DNA of 64,000 nucleotides, from positions 4,942,001-5,006,000 of the forward strand of contig NZ_CP095550.1 of NCBI RefSeq assembly GCF_023078335.1, written 5' to 3'. The notes beneath the pieces are model-generated. The model saw only the letters and a list, made by a program, of their open reading frames with translations, was not told the DNA's origin and searched no databases. Positions within the stretch are counted from its first letter, which is position 1, and every line of letters begins with the position of its first letter. A program made the translations under genes and the position numbers. Below, piece after piece: positions 1-8,605 of this stretch. The stretch comes from Metabacillus endolithicus. Its GTDB lineage: Bacteria > Bacillota > Bacilli > Bacillales > Bacillaceae.

Positions 1-1
1 A

Positions 2-1480
2 ATTGGATTCTCAGAAGAAAGCATAAAACGTGTGGAAGCAAGTAGAAAAGCCGTTGAAAAAATCGTTTCCGAGGAAAAAGTTGTTTATGGTATTACAACA
101 GGCTTCGGCAAATTTAGTGATGTGTTTATTGAAAAAGAAGATGTTGAGCTACTTCAGCTCAATTTAATTCGTTCACATGCATGTGGAATTGGCGATCCGT
201 TTCCAGAGGTTGTTTCACGAGCAATGCTTGTTTTACGTGCCAATGCCTTACTCAAAGGTTTTTCGGGTGTTCGTCCTATTATTATTAAAAGATTAATTGA
301 TTTGGTAAATGCAGAAATTCATCCTATTATTCCACAACAAGGCTCTTTGGGCGCAAGTGGTGATCTAGCTCCACTTTCACATCTTGCTCTCGTGTTAATC
401 GGAGAAGGTGAAGTGTTGTATAAAGGTCAAAAAACAAGAGCAATTCAAGCACTTCAACAAGAATCGCTTTCCCCGATCACCCTAATAGCAAAAGAGGGGC
501 TAGCACTTATTAATGGCACACAAGCAATGACTGCAATGGGCGTAGTTGCGTATCTAGAAGCAGAAAAGTTAGCCTATCAAACCGATTTAATTGCATCGGT
601 TACCATAGAGGGTTTAAGGGGAATAATTGATGCCTTCGACGAGGACATTCATCTTGCTCGTGGATATAAAGAGCAAATTGAGGTAGCCAGCCGAATTCGA
701 ACCTATTTATCTGATAGTCTACTAACGACGAGACAGGGAGATATTCGCGTACAGGACGCCTATTCAATCAGATGCATTCCGCAAGTTCATGGGGCTTCAT
801 GGCAAGCGTTAAATTATGTGAAAGAAAAACTTGAAATAGAAATGAATGCAGCAACAGATAATCCGTTACTTTTTCTTGATGGTGAAAAAGTATTATCTGG
901 TGGAAACTTTCATGGTCAGCCAATTGCGTTTGCAATGGACTTTTTAAAAATAGCGATTGCTGAATTAGCCAATATCTCAGAGCGTCGAATTGAAAGATTA
1001 GTGAATCCTCAACTAAATGATTTACCTGCCTTTTTAAGCCCTGAGCCTGGTCTACAATCAGGTGCGATGATTATGCAATATGCCGCTGCGTCACTAGTCT
1101 CAGAAAACAAAACTTTGGCACATCCGGCTAGTGTGGATAGTATTCCTTCATCAGCTAATCAAGAAGATCACGTAAGCATGGGAACAATCGCTTCAAGACA
1201 TGCTTATCAAATTATCACAAATACTCGGCGAGTACTAGCGGTAGAAGCAATTTGCAGTATTCAAGCGTCTGAATTTCGTGGTATTCAAAAAATGTCAACC
1301 GTAACAAGGAAGTTTTATGAAGAAGCTAGAGTGATTGTTCCATCAATTAAAAATGATCGAGTTTTTTCAATCGATATTGAAGCAATGCACAATTGGTTAA
1401 AACATGGAACACAATCGATGCTAATGAATATGGGGGAAGAAGATGAATTCAAACAATATGGAGAAAATAAAGAGATATAG
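2..1480 (+). CDS. hutH: Histidine ammonia-lyase (5' end outside window)
   Basis: Catalyses the first step of histidine degradation, deamination of L-histidine to urocanate, in the cytoplasm. The open frame runs in from the window edge; the GTG at 32 is internal because conserved sequence continues upstream of it. Compared with the roughly 508-residue Bacillus enzyme only about 15-20 N-terminal residues are missing. The [12 protein letters not shown] segment (about 340-375) carries the Ala-Ser-Gly triad that cyclises into the MIO electrophile. Other conserved blocks are [23 protein letters not shown] and [12 protein letters not shown]. The 3' end overlaps hutU by 38 bases, so the two are translationally linked. 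No regulatory region is visible because the promoter lies upstream. Confidence 0.97.
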   Translation: MGFSEESIKRVEASRKAVEKIVSEEKVVYGITTGFGKFSDVFIEKEDVELLQLNLIRSHACGIGDPFPEVVSRAMLVLRANALLKGFSGVRPIIIKRLIDLVNAEIHPIIPQQGSLGASGDLAPLSHLALVLIGEGEVLYKGQKTRAIQALQQESLSPITLIAKEGLALINGTQAMTAMGVVAYLEAEKLAYQTDLIASVTIEGLRGIIDAFDEDIHLARGYKEQIEVASRIRTYLSDSLLTTRQGDIRVQDAYSIRCIPQVHGASWQALNYVKEKLEIEMNAATDNPLLFLDGEKVLSGGNFHGQPIAFAMDFLKIAIAELANISERRIERLVNPQLNDLPAFLSPEPGLQSGAMIMQYAAASLVSENKTLAHPASVDSIPSSANQEDHVSMGTIASRHAYQIITNTRRVLAVEAICSIQASEFRGIQKMSTVTRKFYEEARVIVPSIKNDRVFSIDIEAMHNWLKHGTQSMLMNMGEEDEFKQYGENKEI

Positions 1481-3125
1481 GGGAACAAGTCTAAATACAA
1501 AAGGATGGCAACAAGAGGCTGCTCTTCGTATGTTAATGAATAATTTAGATCAAGATGTTGCCGAAAATCCTGAGGAGCTTGTTGTGTATGGAGGAATTGG
1601 AAAAGCTGCTCGAAATTGGGAAAGTTTCGATGCAATCGTCACATCTTTAAAATCATTAGAAAATGATGAAACACTGCTCATTCAATCTGGTAAGCCTGTT
1701 GTTATGTTTAAAACACATGAAAATGCGCCGCGTGTTCTGATTGCCAATTCAAATCTTGTTCCGGCTTATGCAAACTGGGATACGTTTCATGAACTCGACC
1801 AAAAAGGACTTATGATGTACGGCCAAATGACGGCAGGCAGTTGGATTTATATAGGTTCACAAGGCATCGTTCAAGGCACATATGAAACGTTTGCTGAATT
1901 AGCAAAACAACATTTTCACTCTTCTCTTAAAGGGACGATAACATTAACATCTGGACTTGGAGGAATGGGTGGGGCACAACCTCTTGCTGTTACGATGAAT
2001 GGTGGTGTTTGTATCGCTATAGAGGTTGACGAAAGAAAAATCGATCGAAGAATAACAACAGGATATTTGGACGTAAAAGCTTATTCAATAGAGGAAGCGA
2101 TACATGCAGCCAAAGAAGCGAAGAAAACGGGTAAAGCATTATCAATTGGTTTACTAGGTAACGCATCTGATCTTTTATATAACATGATTGAACGCAATTT
2201 TACTCCTGATATTTTAACAGATCAAACCTCTTCTCATGATCCATTGAACGGATATATTCCCTCAGGAATGTCACTGAAACAGGCGGATAAGCTGCGAAAA
2301 ATAAATCCAAAAGAATATGTAAAGCTTTCGAAAGCTTCTATAGCGAATCATGTAAAAGCGATGCTCGCAATGATGGAAAAAGGAGCGGTCACCTTTGATT
2401 ATGGCAACAATATTCGTCAGGTTGCTAAAGATGAAGGAGTAGAAAATGCTTATAAATTCCCCGGTTTCGTACCAGCTTATATTCGCCCACAATTTTGCGA
2501 AGGAAAAGGTCCATTTCGTTGGGTAGCATTATCAGGTGATCCTGAGGATATTTATAAAACAGATGAAGCGATACTGCGTACATTCAGTGATAATGAGCAT
2601 CTATGTAATTGGATTAAGATGGCTCAGAAAAAAATTCAATTTCAAGGCTTACCTTCGCGGATATGCTGGTTAGGCTACGGTGAACGTGCAAAATTCGGGA
2701 AGATTTTAAACGATATGGTAGCAAGTGGCGAACTAAAAGCACCAATTGTGATTGGTCGCGACCATTTAGATGCAGGCTCGGTAGCTTCGCCAAATCGTGA
2801 AACCGAGGCAATGAAGGATGGATCAGATGCTGTGGCAGATTGGCCAATTTTAAACGCGATGATCAATGCGGTTGGTGGTGCCACATGGGTTTCAGTTCAT
2901 CATGGTGGTGGAGTTGGAATGGGATATTCCATACATGCAGGTGTTGTGATTGTAGCGGACGGCACGAAAGAAGCCGAGCGAAGAATTCAACGTGTACTTA
3001 CAACAGATCCAGGTATGGGTGTTGTTCGCCATGCTGATGCAGGCTATGAGCTTGCAATGAAAACAGCTCACCATCATAACATTCAAATGCCAATGCTTGA
3101 AAAGGGAGTTGATTGTGGTGAATAA
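1443..3125 (+). CDS. hutU: Urocanate hydratase
   Basis: Converts urocanate to imidazolonepropionate, the second step of histidine catabolism, using tightly bound NAD+. The 560-residue product has the family's usual length and conserved blocks: [13 protein letters not shown] near the N-terminus, [17 protein letters not shown], the glycine-rich [14 protein letters not shown]-binding turn, [11 protein letters not shown], and the [11 protein letters not shown] segment with the conserved cysteine. The ATG at 1443 is preceded by a GGGGGAAG-type ribosome binding site inside the end of hutH; ATG 1458 is a weaker alternative. The 3' end overlaps the hutI start region, consistent with a tightly packed hut operon. 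Confidence 0.97.
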   Translation: MNSNNMEKIKRYRGTSLNTKGWQQEAALRMLMNNLDQDVAENPEELVVYGGIGKAARNWESFDAIVTSLKSLENDETLLIQSGKPVVMFKTHENAPRVLIANSNLVPAYANWDTFHELDQKGLMMYGQMTAGSWIYIGSQGIVQGTYETFAELAKQHFHSSLKGTITLTSGLGGMGGAQPLAVTMNGGVCIAIEVDERKIDRRITTGYLDVKAYSIEEAIHAAKEAKKTGKALSIGLLGNASDLLYNMIERNFTPDILTDQTSSHDPLNGYIPSGMSLKQADKLRKINPKEYVKLSKASIANHVKAMLAMMEKGAVTFDYGNNIRQVAKDEGVENAYKFPGFVPAYIRPQFCEGKGPFRWVALSGDPEDIYKTDEAILRTFSDNEHLCNWIKMAQKKIQFQGLPSRICWLGYGERAKFGKILNDMVASGELKAPIVIGRDHLDAGSVASPNRETEAMKDGSDAVADWPILNAMINAVGGATWVSVHHGGGVGMGYSIHAGVVIVADGTKEAERRIQRVLTTDPGMGVVRHADAGYELAMKTAHHHNIQMPMLEKGVDCGE

Positions 3126-4379
3126 GCCGATATGGATCAAACATGCTGCTCAATTGGCTACACTCGCTTCAAATGTAGATGGACCTCGTTCAAAAACAGC
3201 GATGTCTGATCTCATTATTATTGAAGATGGAAGCGTATGGATAGAATCAGGGGTTATCAAAGCTGTTGGAACAACAGACGAACTGGGGAATACTTATAGA
3301 AACGTAATAGATTCCGCTGAAATCATAGATGCCTCAAATAGCTTGGTTACACCAGGCTTGGTTGATCCTCATACACATGTTGTTTATGGTGGGAGCCGGG
3401 AACGGGAATTTGAAATGAGGCTGCAAGGCTCAACCTATATCGACATCATGAATAAAGGAGGAGGCATTCATGCTACAACTAACATGACAAGAGAAGCGAC
3501 GGAACAGGAATTAATACAACAAGCAATAGCTCGACTTGATTCCTTTTTGGAACATGGTGTAACAACAATTGAAGGAAAAAGCGGATATGGCTTAAACCTT
3601 GAAACAGAGCTAAAACAACTCAAAGTCATAAAAGAACTTCAACAAATGCACAGCATTGATCTGGTAGCAACCTTTATGGGAGCACATGCAGTGCCAAAAG
3701 AATTTAAAGGTCGTGAAGAAGAGTACGTTGATCATATAATTTATGACATGTTACCCGCTATTGCACAGAGCAATCTTGCACAATTTATTGATGTTTTTGT
3801 GAAAAAGGAGTTTTCACCTTTGAGCAATCTAAACGAATAATAGAGGCTGGAAAGCACTATGGCTTGATACCGAAGATACATGCTGATGAAATTGTAAATA
3901 CCAAAGGTGCAGAACTAGCTGCAGAAGTAGGAGCGATCTCAGCTGAACATTTACTTAAAACATCAAATCAAGGAATCAAAAAGATGGCTGAAGCAGGAAC
4001 CATTGCTTGCTTACTCCCTGCTACTGCTCTTTATCTTCGCGAACAATCAGCACAAGGGAGAAAAATGATTGATCACGGAGTACCGGTTGCGATCTCAACC
4101 GATTGCAACCCAGGTTCTTCACCAACCACTTCCATGCCACTTGTGATGAACCTTGCTTGTATTAATATGAGATTAACACCTGCCGAGGCCTTAACCGCAG
4201 CAACCTATAATGCTGCATGTGCTATTAACCAACAGCATAAAGTCGGCTCTTTAGAAGCTGGAAAGCAAGCTGATATTGTACTATGGAAGGTGAAAAACTA
4301 TCAAGAATTGCAATATCTATTTGGTGTTAATCATGTAAAAGCGGTGTGGAAAAAGGGTGTGAAGGTGGTAGACAGATGA
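3115..4379 (+). CDS. hutI: Imidazolonepropionase, interrupted by one frameshift
   Basis: Hydrolyses imidazolonepropionate to N-formimidoyl-L-glutamate; a zinc/iron amidohydrolase. Metal-ligand motifs are visible: PHTHVVYGG near residue 80, a central GAHAVPKEF block, HADEI, and [11 protein letters not shown] toward the C-terminus. The GTG at 3115 (or 3118) is favoured because AAGGGAG lies six bases upstream. The frame breaks near 3808-3812: adding one G to the GG of AAAAAGGAG restores a continuous reading through [11 protein letters not shown] into the second half. I read this as one missing base, probably a sequencing error, not a dead gene, because both halves are fully conserved. The stop overlaps the hutG start (ATGA). 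Confidence 0.9.
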
Positions 4380-5353
4380 AAAAGCATTGGCTGAAACCAC
4401 CAGACTGGTCATGGAATTCTTTTAGTGATGAAAACCCAACATCAGTTTCTCAATGGATTGAGTCACTTCAAAGCTTTCAGGAGACACCAGATTTAATCGT
4501 ATACGGTACACCAATTTCTCGTTCATCCATAAGTGTTTCAGGCGCATCTTTATATCCTTCTGAATTTAGAAGAATGTGGAAAAGTTTTAGCACTTATAAC
4601 ATTGATGAACATGTTGATCTTATTTCTTTTAAAGTTGCGGATGCAGGTGATATTGACATGCATACAACAGATATTTTATTGTCACATCAAAGAATTCAGC
4701 AAACAACCGCATACCTTACCAAACGTTATCCAACTTCTCGAACATGTATGATAGGTGGTGATCATTCGACTACTGCTTGTGCTGTTCGAGGAATCAAAGA
4801 AATGTATCCTTCAGAGACAATTGGAATCTTACAACTCGATACCCATCTTGATGTTCGAGATCCACGTATATTAGGTCCGGCGAACGGAACACCCATACGT
4901 CAGTTGATTGACGACAATACTGTTATGGGAAAGCATATAATGAATATCGGGCCACACGGTTATTTTAATGCAAAATCACTTATTGATTACGCGAAAGAAC
5001 ATAGCATCAACATCATCACCTTGAAAGCTGCACGAAAAAAAGGTGTTCTCCAAGCAGTGAAAGAATCTCTTCAGCATTTATCAAATTGTGTTGACCGAAT
5101 TTACGTAACAGTTGATATGGATGTTCTTGATATTTCCTTTGCTCCTGGAGTACCAGCCTCGACACCGGGAGGTATGAGCACATCAGAATTATTTGATAGT
5201 TTAATAGAAATTGGGAAGGATCCATCCGTTAAACACATAGATTTTGTTTGTTTAGATCCAAGTAAGGATTCATCTGTTCAAGAAACAGTGAAAATTGGCT
5301 GTTATGCATGGCTTCAGTATGTAACGGGGTGTGTGTTGCAAGATAAGAAATAG
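4376..5353 (+). CDS. hutG: Formimidoylglutamase
   Basis: Hydrolyses N-formimidoyl-L-glutamate to glutamate and formamide, ending the hut pathway. Member of the arginase/ureohydrolase fold. Manganese-ligand motifs are visible: GGDHSTT near residue 130, QLDTHLDVRD near 160, and TVDMDVLDISFAPGVPASTPGG near 255. At 325 residues it matches the Bacillus family. The ATG at 4376 overlaps the hutI stop by the ATGA arrangement, so translation is likely coupled. No histidine permease gene follows, unlike the B. subtilis hutPHUIGM order. Confidence 0.94.
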   Translation: MKKHWLKPPDWSWNSFSDENPTSVSQWIESLQSFQETPDLIVYGTPISRSSISVSGASLYPSEFRRMWKSFSTYNIDEHVDLISFKVADAGDIDMHTTDILLSHQRIQQTTAYLTKRYPTSRTCMIGGDHSTTACAVRGIKEMYPSETIGILQLDTHLDVRDPRILGPANGTPIRQLIDDNTVMGKHIMNIGPHGYFNAKSLIDYAKEHSINIITLKAARKKGVLQAVKESLQHLSNCVDRIYVTVDMDVLDISFAPGVPASTPGGMSTSELFDSLIEIGKDPSVKHIDFVCLDPSKDSSVQETVKIGCYAWLQYVTGCVLQDKK

Positions 5354-5358
5354 AGGGT

Positions 5359-5394
5359 ACAGCTCATTTTAAAGATGGGTATTGTTTTTTTGTT
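5359..5394 (+). terminator. Probable terminator of the hut operon
   Basis: A GC-poor hairpin (AGCTCAT paired with ATGGGT through G-U pairs) is followed by a run of seven T. It sits directly after the hutG stop. The weak stem keeps confidence modest. Confidence 0.5.
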
Positions 5395-5399
5395 CAAGA

Positions 5400-5415
5400 T
5401 GTGAGAAATATCACC
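5400..5415 (+). promoter_or_regulatory. FNR/CRP-type box upstream of usp-hpf
   Basis: TGTGAGAAATATCACC matches the TGTGA-N6-TCACA consensus of the Bacillus FNR regulator at nine of ten positions. If the factor acts at -41.5, the start would fall near 5449 with a -10 at about 5437 (TAAACT), which suits the gene at 5492. No good -35 is seen, as expected for an activator-dependent promoter. Inference from one motif. Confidence 0.45.
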
Positions 5416-5491
5416 GAGCTATCCATTATGACAAGGTAAACTTAACTCATAGGAAGAACCTTCCTTAAAAGAAAAGTAGGGAGAGATGATC

Positions 5492-5954
5492 ATGAATATG
5501 GTCTATGAGAATATCCTTGTTGCAATTGATGGATCAAAAGAAGCTGAGTGGAACTTTCAGAAAAGCCGTTAGTATCGCAAAAAGAAATCATGCACATCTA
5601 ATGTTGTGTACAATCATTGATTCAAGAGAAGTCGTGTTAACATCCTATGGTTTACCTATCGAACCAGCATTTATTGAACATGCTGAAAATTTCTCACATT
5701 CTCTATTAACAAAATATAAAAATACCGCAATAGAAAACGGGTTATCAAATGTAGAAACGATTATCGAATATGGCTCTCCAAAAGTGAAAATTGCAAAAGA
5801 AATTGCACCTGAAAAGAATGTGGACTTAATTGTATGTGGTGCAACTGGAATGAATGCAGTTGAAAGAATATTTGTTGGAAGTGTATCTGAACATATTTTA
5901 AGATACGCAAACTGCGATGTATTGATCGTTCGAACAGAAAAAGAGGAAGACTAA
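5492..5954 (+). CDS. Universal stress protein (UspA family), interrupted by one frameshift
   Basis: About 153 residues once the frame is repaired. N-terminal VYENILVAIDGSKEAEW is the first UspA beta strand; the C-terminal ATP-binding signature appears as VCGATGMNAVERIFVGSVSEHILRYANCDVLIVR, close to G-2x-G-9x-G-S/T. The frame changes at about 5550: removing one A from GGAAC joins EAEW to TFRKAVSIAKRNHAHL. ATG 5492 is chosen because it lies at proper spacing from GGGAGAG. The gene is 19 bases upstream of the ribosome-hibernation gene and probably co-transcribed, suggesting a starvation or low-oxygen role. The exact physiological role of this family member is unknown. Confidence 0.85.
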
Positions 5955-5973
5955 AGTTTTAGGAGGAATAGCA

Positions 5974-6531
5974 ATGAATCTAATCATTCACAGCAAAAAT
6001 CTTGAATTAACCGAAGCTTTAAAAACCTATGTTGATCAAAAAATTGGTCTGGTTATGGAGCACTATTTTGAGGACACTACAACTTTCCAAATTCATATCA
6101 ATTTATCTACCTTCAAAAATAATCACTGTATTGAAGTAACCATTCATCTTGGTGATATAACCATTCGAGCAGAAGAAAAAACAAACGATATGTATCAATC
6201 TATTGATCTAGTAGAAGAAAAGTTAAAAAGACAAATTCGTAAGTATAAAACAAGAAGAAATCGTAAGCTGCGAAAAGGAAAATTAATTGAACAAGCTCCA
6301 GTGTTCGAGATCCCGACAGCAGAGCAAGAGGAAGAGGAAATTGTTCGAATTAAACAATTTCAATTCAAACCGATGAGTGCAGAAGAAGCTATTTTACAAA
6401 TGAATCTACTTGATCACCAGTTTTTTGTTTATCAAGATGCAAAAACAGATCAATGTAGTATTGTTTATAAACGAAAAAACGGTCAGTATGGCTTAATAAT
6501 GTCTGATGAGATGAATGCTGTAAATGTTTAA
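5974..6531 (+). CDS. hpf: Long-form ribosome hibernation promoting factor
   Basis: Binds the 30S subunit and dimerises ribosomes into inactive 100S particles during stress or stationary phase. The 185-residue length fits the long HPF form. Residues 1-95 are the S30AE fold, opening MNLIIHSKNLELTEALKTYV, followed by a charged linker and a C-terminal dimerisation domain (about 125-182) with the conserved FKPMSAEEAILQMNLLDHQFFVY. AGGAGG precedes the ATG. Placement behind a Usp gene and an FNR-like box suggests induction at low oxygen. Bacillaceae usually carry one hpf near secA; whether this is that gene or a second copy cannot be seen from here. Confidence 0.93.
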   Translation: MNLIIHSKNLELTEALKTYVDQKIGLVMEHYFEDTTTFQIHINLSTFKNNHCIEVTIHLGDITIRAEEKTNDMYQSIDLVEEKLKRQIRKYKTRRNRKLRKGKLIEQAPVFEIPTAEQEEEEIVRIKQFQFKPMSAEEAILQMNLLDHQFFVYQDAKTDQCSIVYKRKNGQYGLIMSDEMNAVNV

Positions 6532-6548
6532 ATATATGGGAGAAAAAC

Positions 6549-6582
6549 AGGATTACCTTGATAAGGTGGTCCTATTTTTTTT
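6549..6582 (+). terminator. Intrinsic terminator after hpf
   Basis: An 11-bp stem (AGGATTACCTT / AAGGTGGTCCT, two G-U pairs) with a 3-base loop is followed by eight T. Confidence 0.85.
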
Positions 6583-6607
6583 GTGCATGAAATGTCTAAA
6601 ATTGTCT

Positions 6608-6641
6608 AATCGAAGATAAAATGTTCAGAATCGAAGATAAA
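6608..6641 (+). repeat. Pair of 13-bp direct repeats, 21-bp period
   Basis: AATCGAAGATAAA occurs at 6608-6620 and exactly again at 6629-6641. The 21-bp period equals two helical turns, the geometry of tandem regulator sites. The surrounding 6583-6930 is a gene-free AT-rich stretch upstream of the TRAP operon; it also holds an inverted repeat (ACTAGTAA 6716-6723, TTACTAGT 6750-6757) and no credible coding region. Confidence 0.55.
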
Positions 6642-6931
6642 TCCTTTTTCACATTATCTACGAAAAAAGAGTCAAATACGTTTCGTTTTTCTTATATTGG
6701 GTAAAATTATTCAAAACTAGTAAGCTATATTGTAATCTATTGATCATTGTTACTAGTATATAAGAATCTACCATTCGACATATTTCGATATTTTAAGATA
6801 ATTTTAGCAACATTCAAAAGATAGAGAACATATAAACTTCTTTTAAAGATATTAGGTTATTTATTGAGTAAACCCTTACAAATCAAACTACTTTACCTAC
6901 TTAACCTATGTCACTCTATCTCACATATCAT

Positions 6932-6965
6932 TTGACAAATCTACCATTACCTATGGTAGTATAAT
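6932..6965 (+). promoter_or_regulatory. TRAP operon promoter with palindrome between -35 and -10
   Basis: A perfect TTGACA (6932-6937) and a perfect TATAAT (6960-6965) are 22 bases apart, too far for sigma-A alone. The spacer holds a perfect inverted repeat CTACCAT-tacct-ATGGTAG (6941-6959). Over-long spacers containing a palindrome are the hallmark of promoters untwisted by MerR-type activators; a simple repressor site is the alternative. Elements are seen; function is inferred. Confidence 0.55.
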
Positions 6966-7009
6966 TATGTGTTTACACAAAATTACCAAAAAAAGGGGGC
7001 TTTACACAA

Positions 7010-8023
7010 ATGATGAAGAAATTTCGAAGTAGTTTTCTGTTCATCATGATCTTATCACTTATGATGGTCATTGCTGCATGTGGCGGCGGGACTGGAGGCG
7101 GTGATGAGGGAGCTACAGGTGGAGAAGAAGGTAATGACACAGGTGGCGAAACTCAAAATCTTAGTCTTTTAACTGGTGGTACTGGTGGTACATATTATCC
7201 ACTTGGTGGACAAATCGGAAACATCATTTCTGAGAACACAGATGCAAACATAACACCACAAACATCAGGAGCATCTGCAGAGAATATGGAGACATTAAGA
7301 AATGGCGAAGCAGAGCTTGCTTTCACGCAAACAGACATTGCTTCATATGCTCTTGAAGGAAAAGAAATGTTTAAAGATGCACCGATTGATAACGTTCAAG
7401 CAATTGGTTCACTTTACCCAGAAACAGTTCAGCTTGTGACAACTGCTGATAGCGGAATCACATCTGTTGAAGATTTAAAAGGGAAAACTGTTTCTGTAGG
7501 TGCACCAGGATCTGGAGCTTACATCAATGCCATCCAAGTTCTTGAAATTCACGGCTTAACTGTTGATGACATTAAAGCACAAAACCTATCATTTGATGAA
7601 TCAACAGATGGAATTCAAGCGGGTAATATTGATGCAGCATTCATTACAGCTGGAACTCCAACTGGAGCTGTTGAAGCACTATCAGCACAAGATGATGTTG
7701 TGATTGTTCCAATCGCAGAAGATAAGGTTAAAGAATTAGTTGAAAAATATCCTTATTATGCAGCAGACTCTGTTCCAAGCGGAACGTATAAAATCGAATC
7801 TGATGTAAGTACAGTTGCTGTTAAGGCAATGTTAGTTGCATCAAAAGATCTTGATGAAAACTTAGTGTACGAGATGACAAAAGCTTTATTCGATAACACT
7901 GATCAAATCACTCATGCAAAAGGTGAGTTCATTACACCTGAATCAGCACTAGAAGGAATTGGAGATATGGAACTTCATCCTGGAGCTGCTAAGTACTTTG
8001 AAGAAAAAGGCGTTTCAAAATAA
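7010..8023 (+). CDS. TAXI-family TRAP transporter solute-binding lipoprotein
   Basis: Extracytoplasmic substrate receptor of a sodium-driven TRAP transporter, TAXI subgroup. The N-terminus has a lipoprotein signal peptide with lipobox IAAC (Cys near 25), then a Gly/Glu-rich linker tethering it to the membrane. The mature part opens LSLLTGGTGGTYYPLGGQI and has ENMETLRNGEAELAFTQTDIA, both typical of TAXI proteins. Substrate is unknown; characterised relatives are sparse, with glutamate or other carboxylates proposed. ATG 7010 and 7013 are both possible. A hairpin follows before the permease genes, which would allow more binding protein than permease. Confidence 0.92.
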   Translation: MMKKFRSSFLFIMILSLMMVIAACGGGTGGGDEGATGGEEGNDTGGETQNLSLLTGGTGGTYYPLGGQIGNIISENTDANITPQTSGASAENMETLRNGEAELAFTQTDIASYALEGKEMFKDAPIDNVQAIGSLYPETVQLVTTADSGITSVEDLKGKTVSVGAPGSGAYINAIQVLEIHGLTVDDIKAQNLSFDESTDGIQAGNIDAAFITAGTPTGAVEALSAQDDVVIVPIAEDKVKELVEKYPYYAADSVPSGTYKIESDVSTVAVKAMLVASKDLDENLVYEMTKALFDNTDQITHAKGEFITPESALEGIGDMELHPGAAKYFEEKGVSK

Positions 8024-8032
8024 CATGTCTAA

Positions 8033-8067
8033 AAATCGGTAGATCGTATTGTACGGTCTATCGATTT
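8033..8067 (+). other. Intercistronic hairpin after the binding-protein gene
   Basis: An 11-bp stem (AAATCGGTAGA / TCTATCGATTT, one G-U) with a 13-base loop but no T run. Such hairpins after binding-protein genes stabilise the upstream message or lower downstream expression. Role inferred. Confidence 0.55.
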
Positions 8068-8095
8068 CATTTGCAATGCTTTAAAGGGTGGTTCT

Positions 8096-8605
8096 ATGAG
8101 GCTTAAGATAATTCTAGTAACTGTACCTCTACTCTTGCTTATCACTTTGCTCGTTTTCATTCCTTTTAAACAAACTCTTGCTTTTACTTATGAAAACGAA
8201 GAAAAACTACTTGCATATCTACCTTTTGAGAAAGAGAATTCCTTTCAAATTAAATATACACATTCCATTCATCTTTCAGATGTCATTGAAACCTACAAAC
8301 TTACTAAGAAGCAAATTATCTTAACTGAACTTTCTTACAAAGATTTTGCAATAGGCATGCCTTCTAATGCAGAAGGAGATGAGGTATTTGAAGAAAAAAA
8401 TGGTACATACTACATAAAGAATATGAACCGTTCTTTCCCATTTGTTGATCTTCGTCTTGGGCAGGTAAGAGCGGATCATCGAATTATTTATAAAGATCAC
8501 ACATATACATTATCAAATTTTATTGAACCAGGAACATGGGTGCGGATGTCACCTGAAAAAATGTCATTATGGGAACTATTGAAAGGAGTGAACATAAGTG
8601 GTTGA
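8096..8605 (+). CDS. DUF1850 protein of the TRAP operon
   Basis: A 169-residue protein with one N-terminal membrane anchor or signal segment (about residues 4-27), then a beta-rich outward domain with the DUF1850 signature YTHSIHLSDVIETYK. DUF1850 genes recur between the TAXI binding protein and the fused permease in Bacillales, so it probably serves the transporter, but no biochemical role is established. Its last bases overlap the permease start. Confidence 0.85.
   Translation: MRLKIILVTVPLLLLITLLVFIPFKQTLAFTYENEEKLLAYLPFEKENSFQIKYTHSIHLSDVIETYKLTKKQIILTELSYKDFAIGMPSNAEGDEVFEEKNGTYYIKNMNRSFPFVDLRLGQVRADHRIIYKDHTYTLSNFIEPGTWVRMSPEKMSLWELLKGVNISG

Noticed and set aside
1315..1635. Antisense frame opposite the hutH/hutU junction, and many similar antisense frames elsewhere
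   Set aside because: No ribosome binding sites, low-complexity or cysteine/histidine-rich translations, and full overlap with well-conserved genes on the other strand.
3790..3880. Programmed frameshift in hutI
   Set aside because: No slippery heptamer with pause structure is evident, and a one-base G-run error explains it; the same kind of break recurs in unrelated genes.
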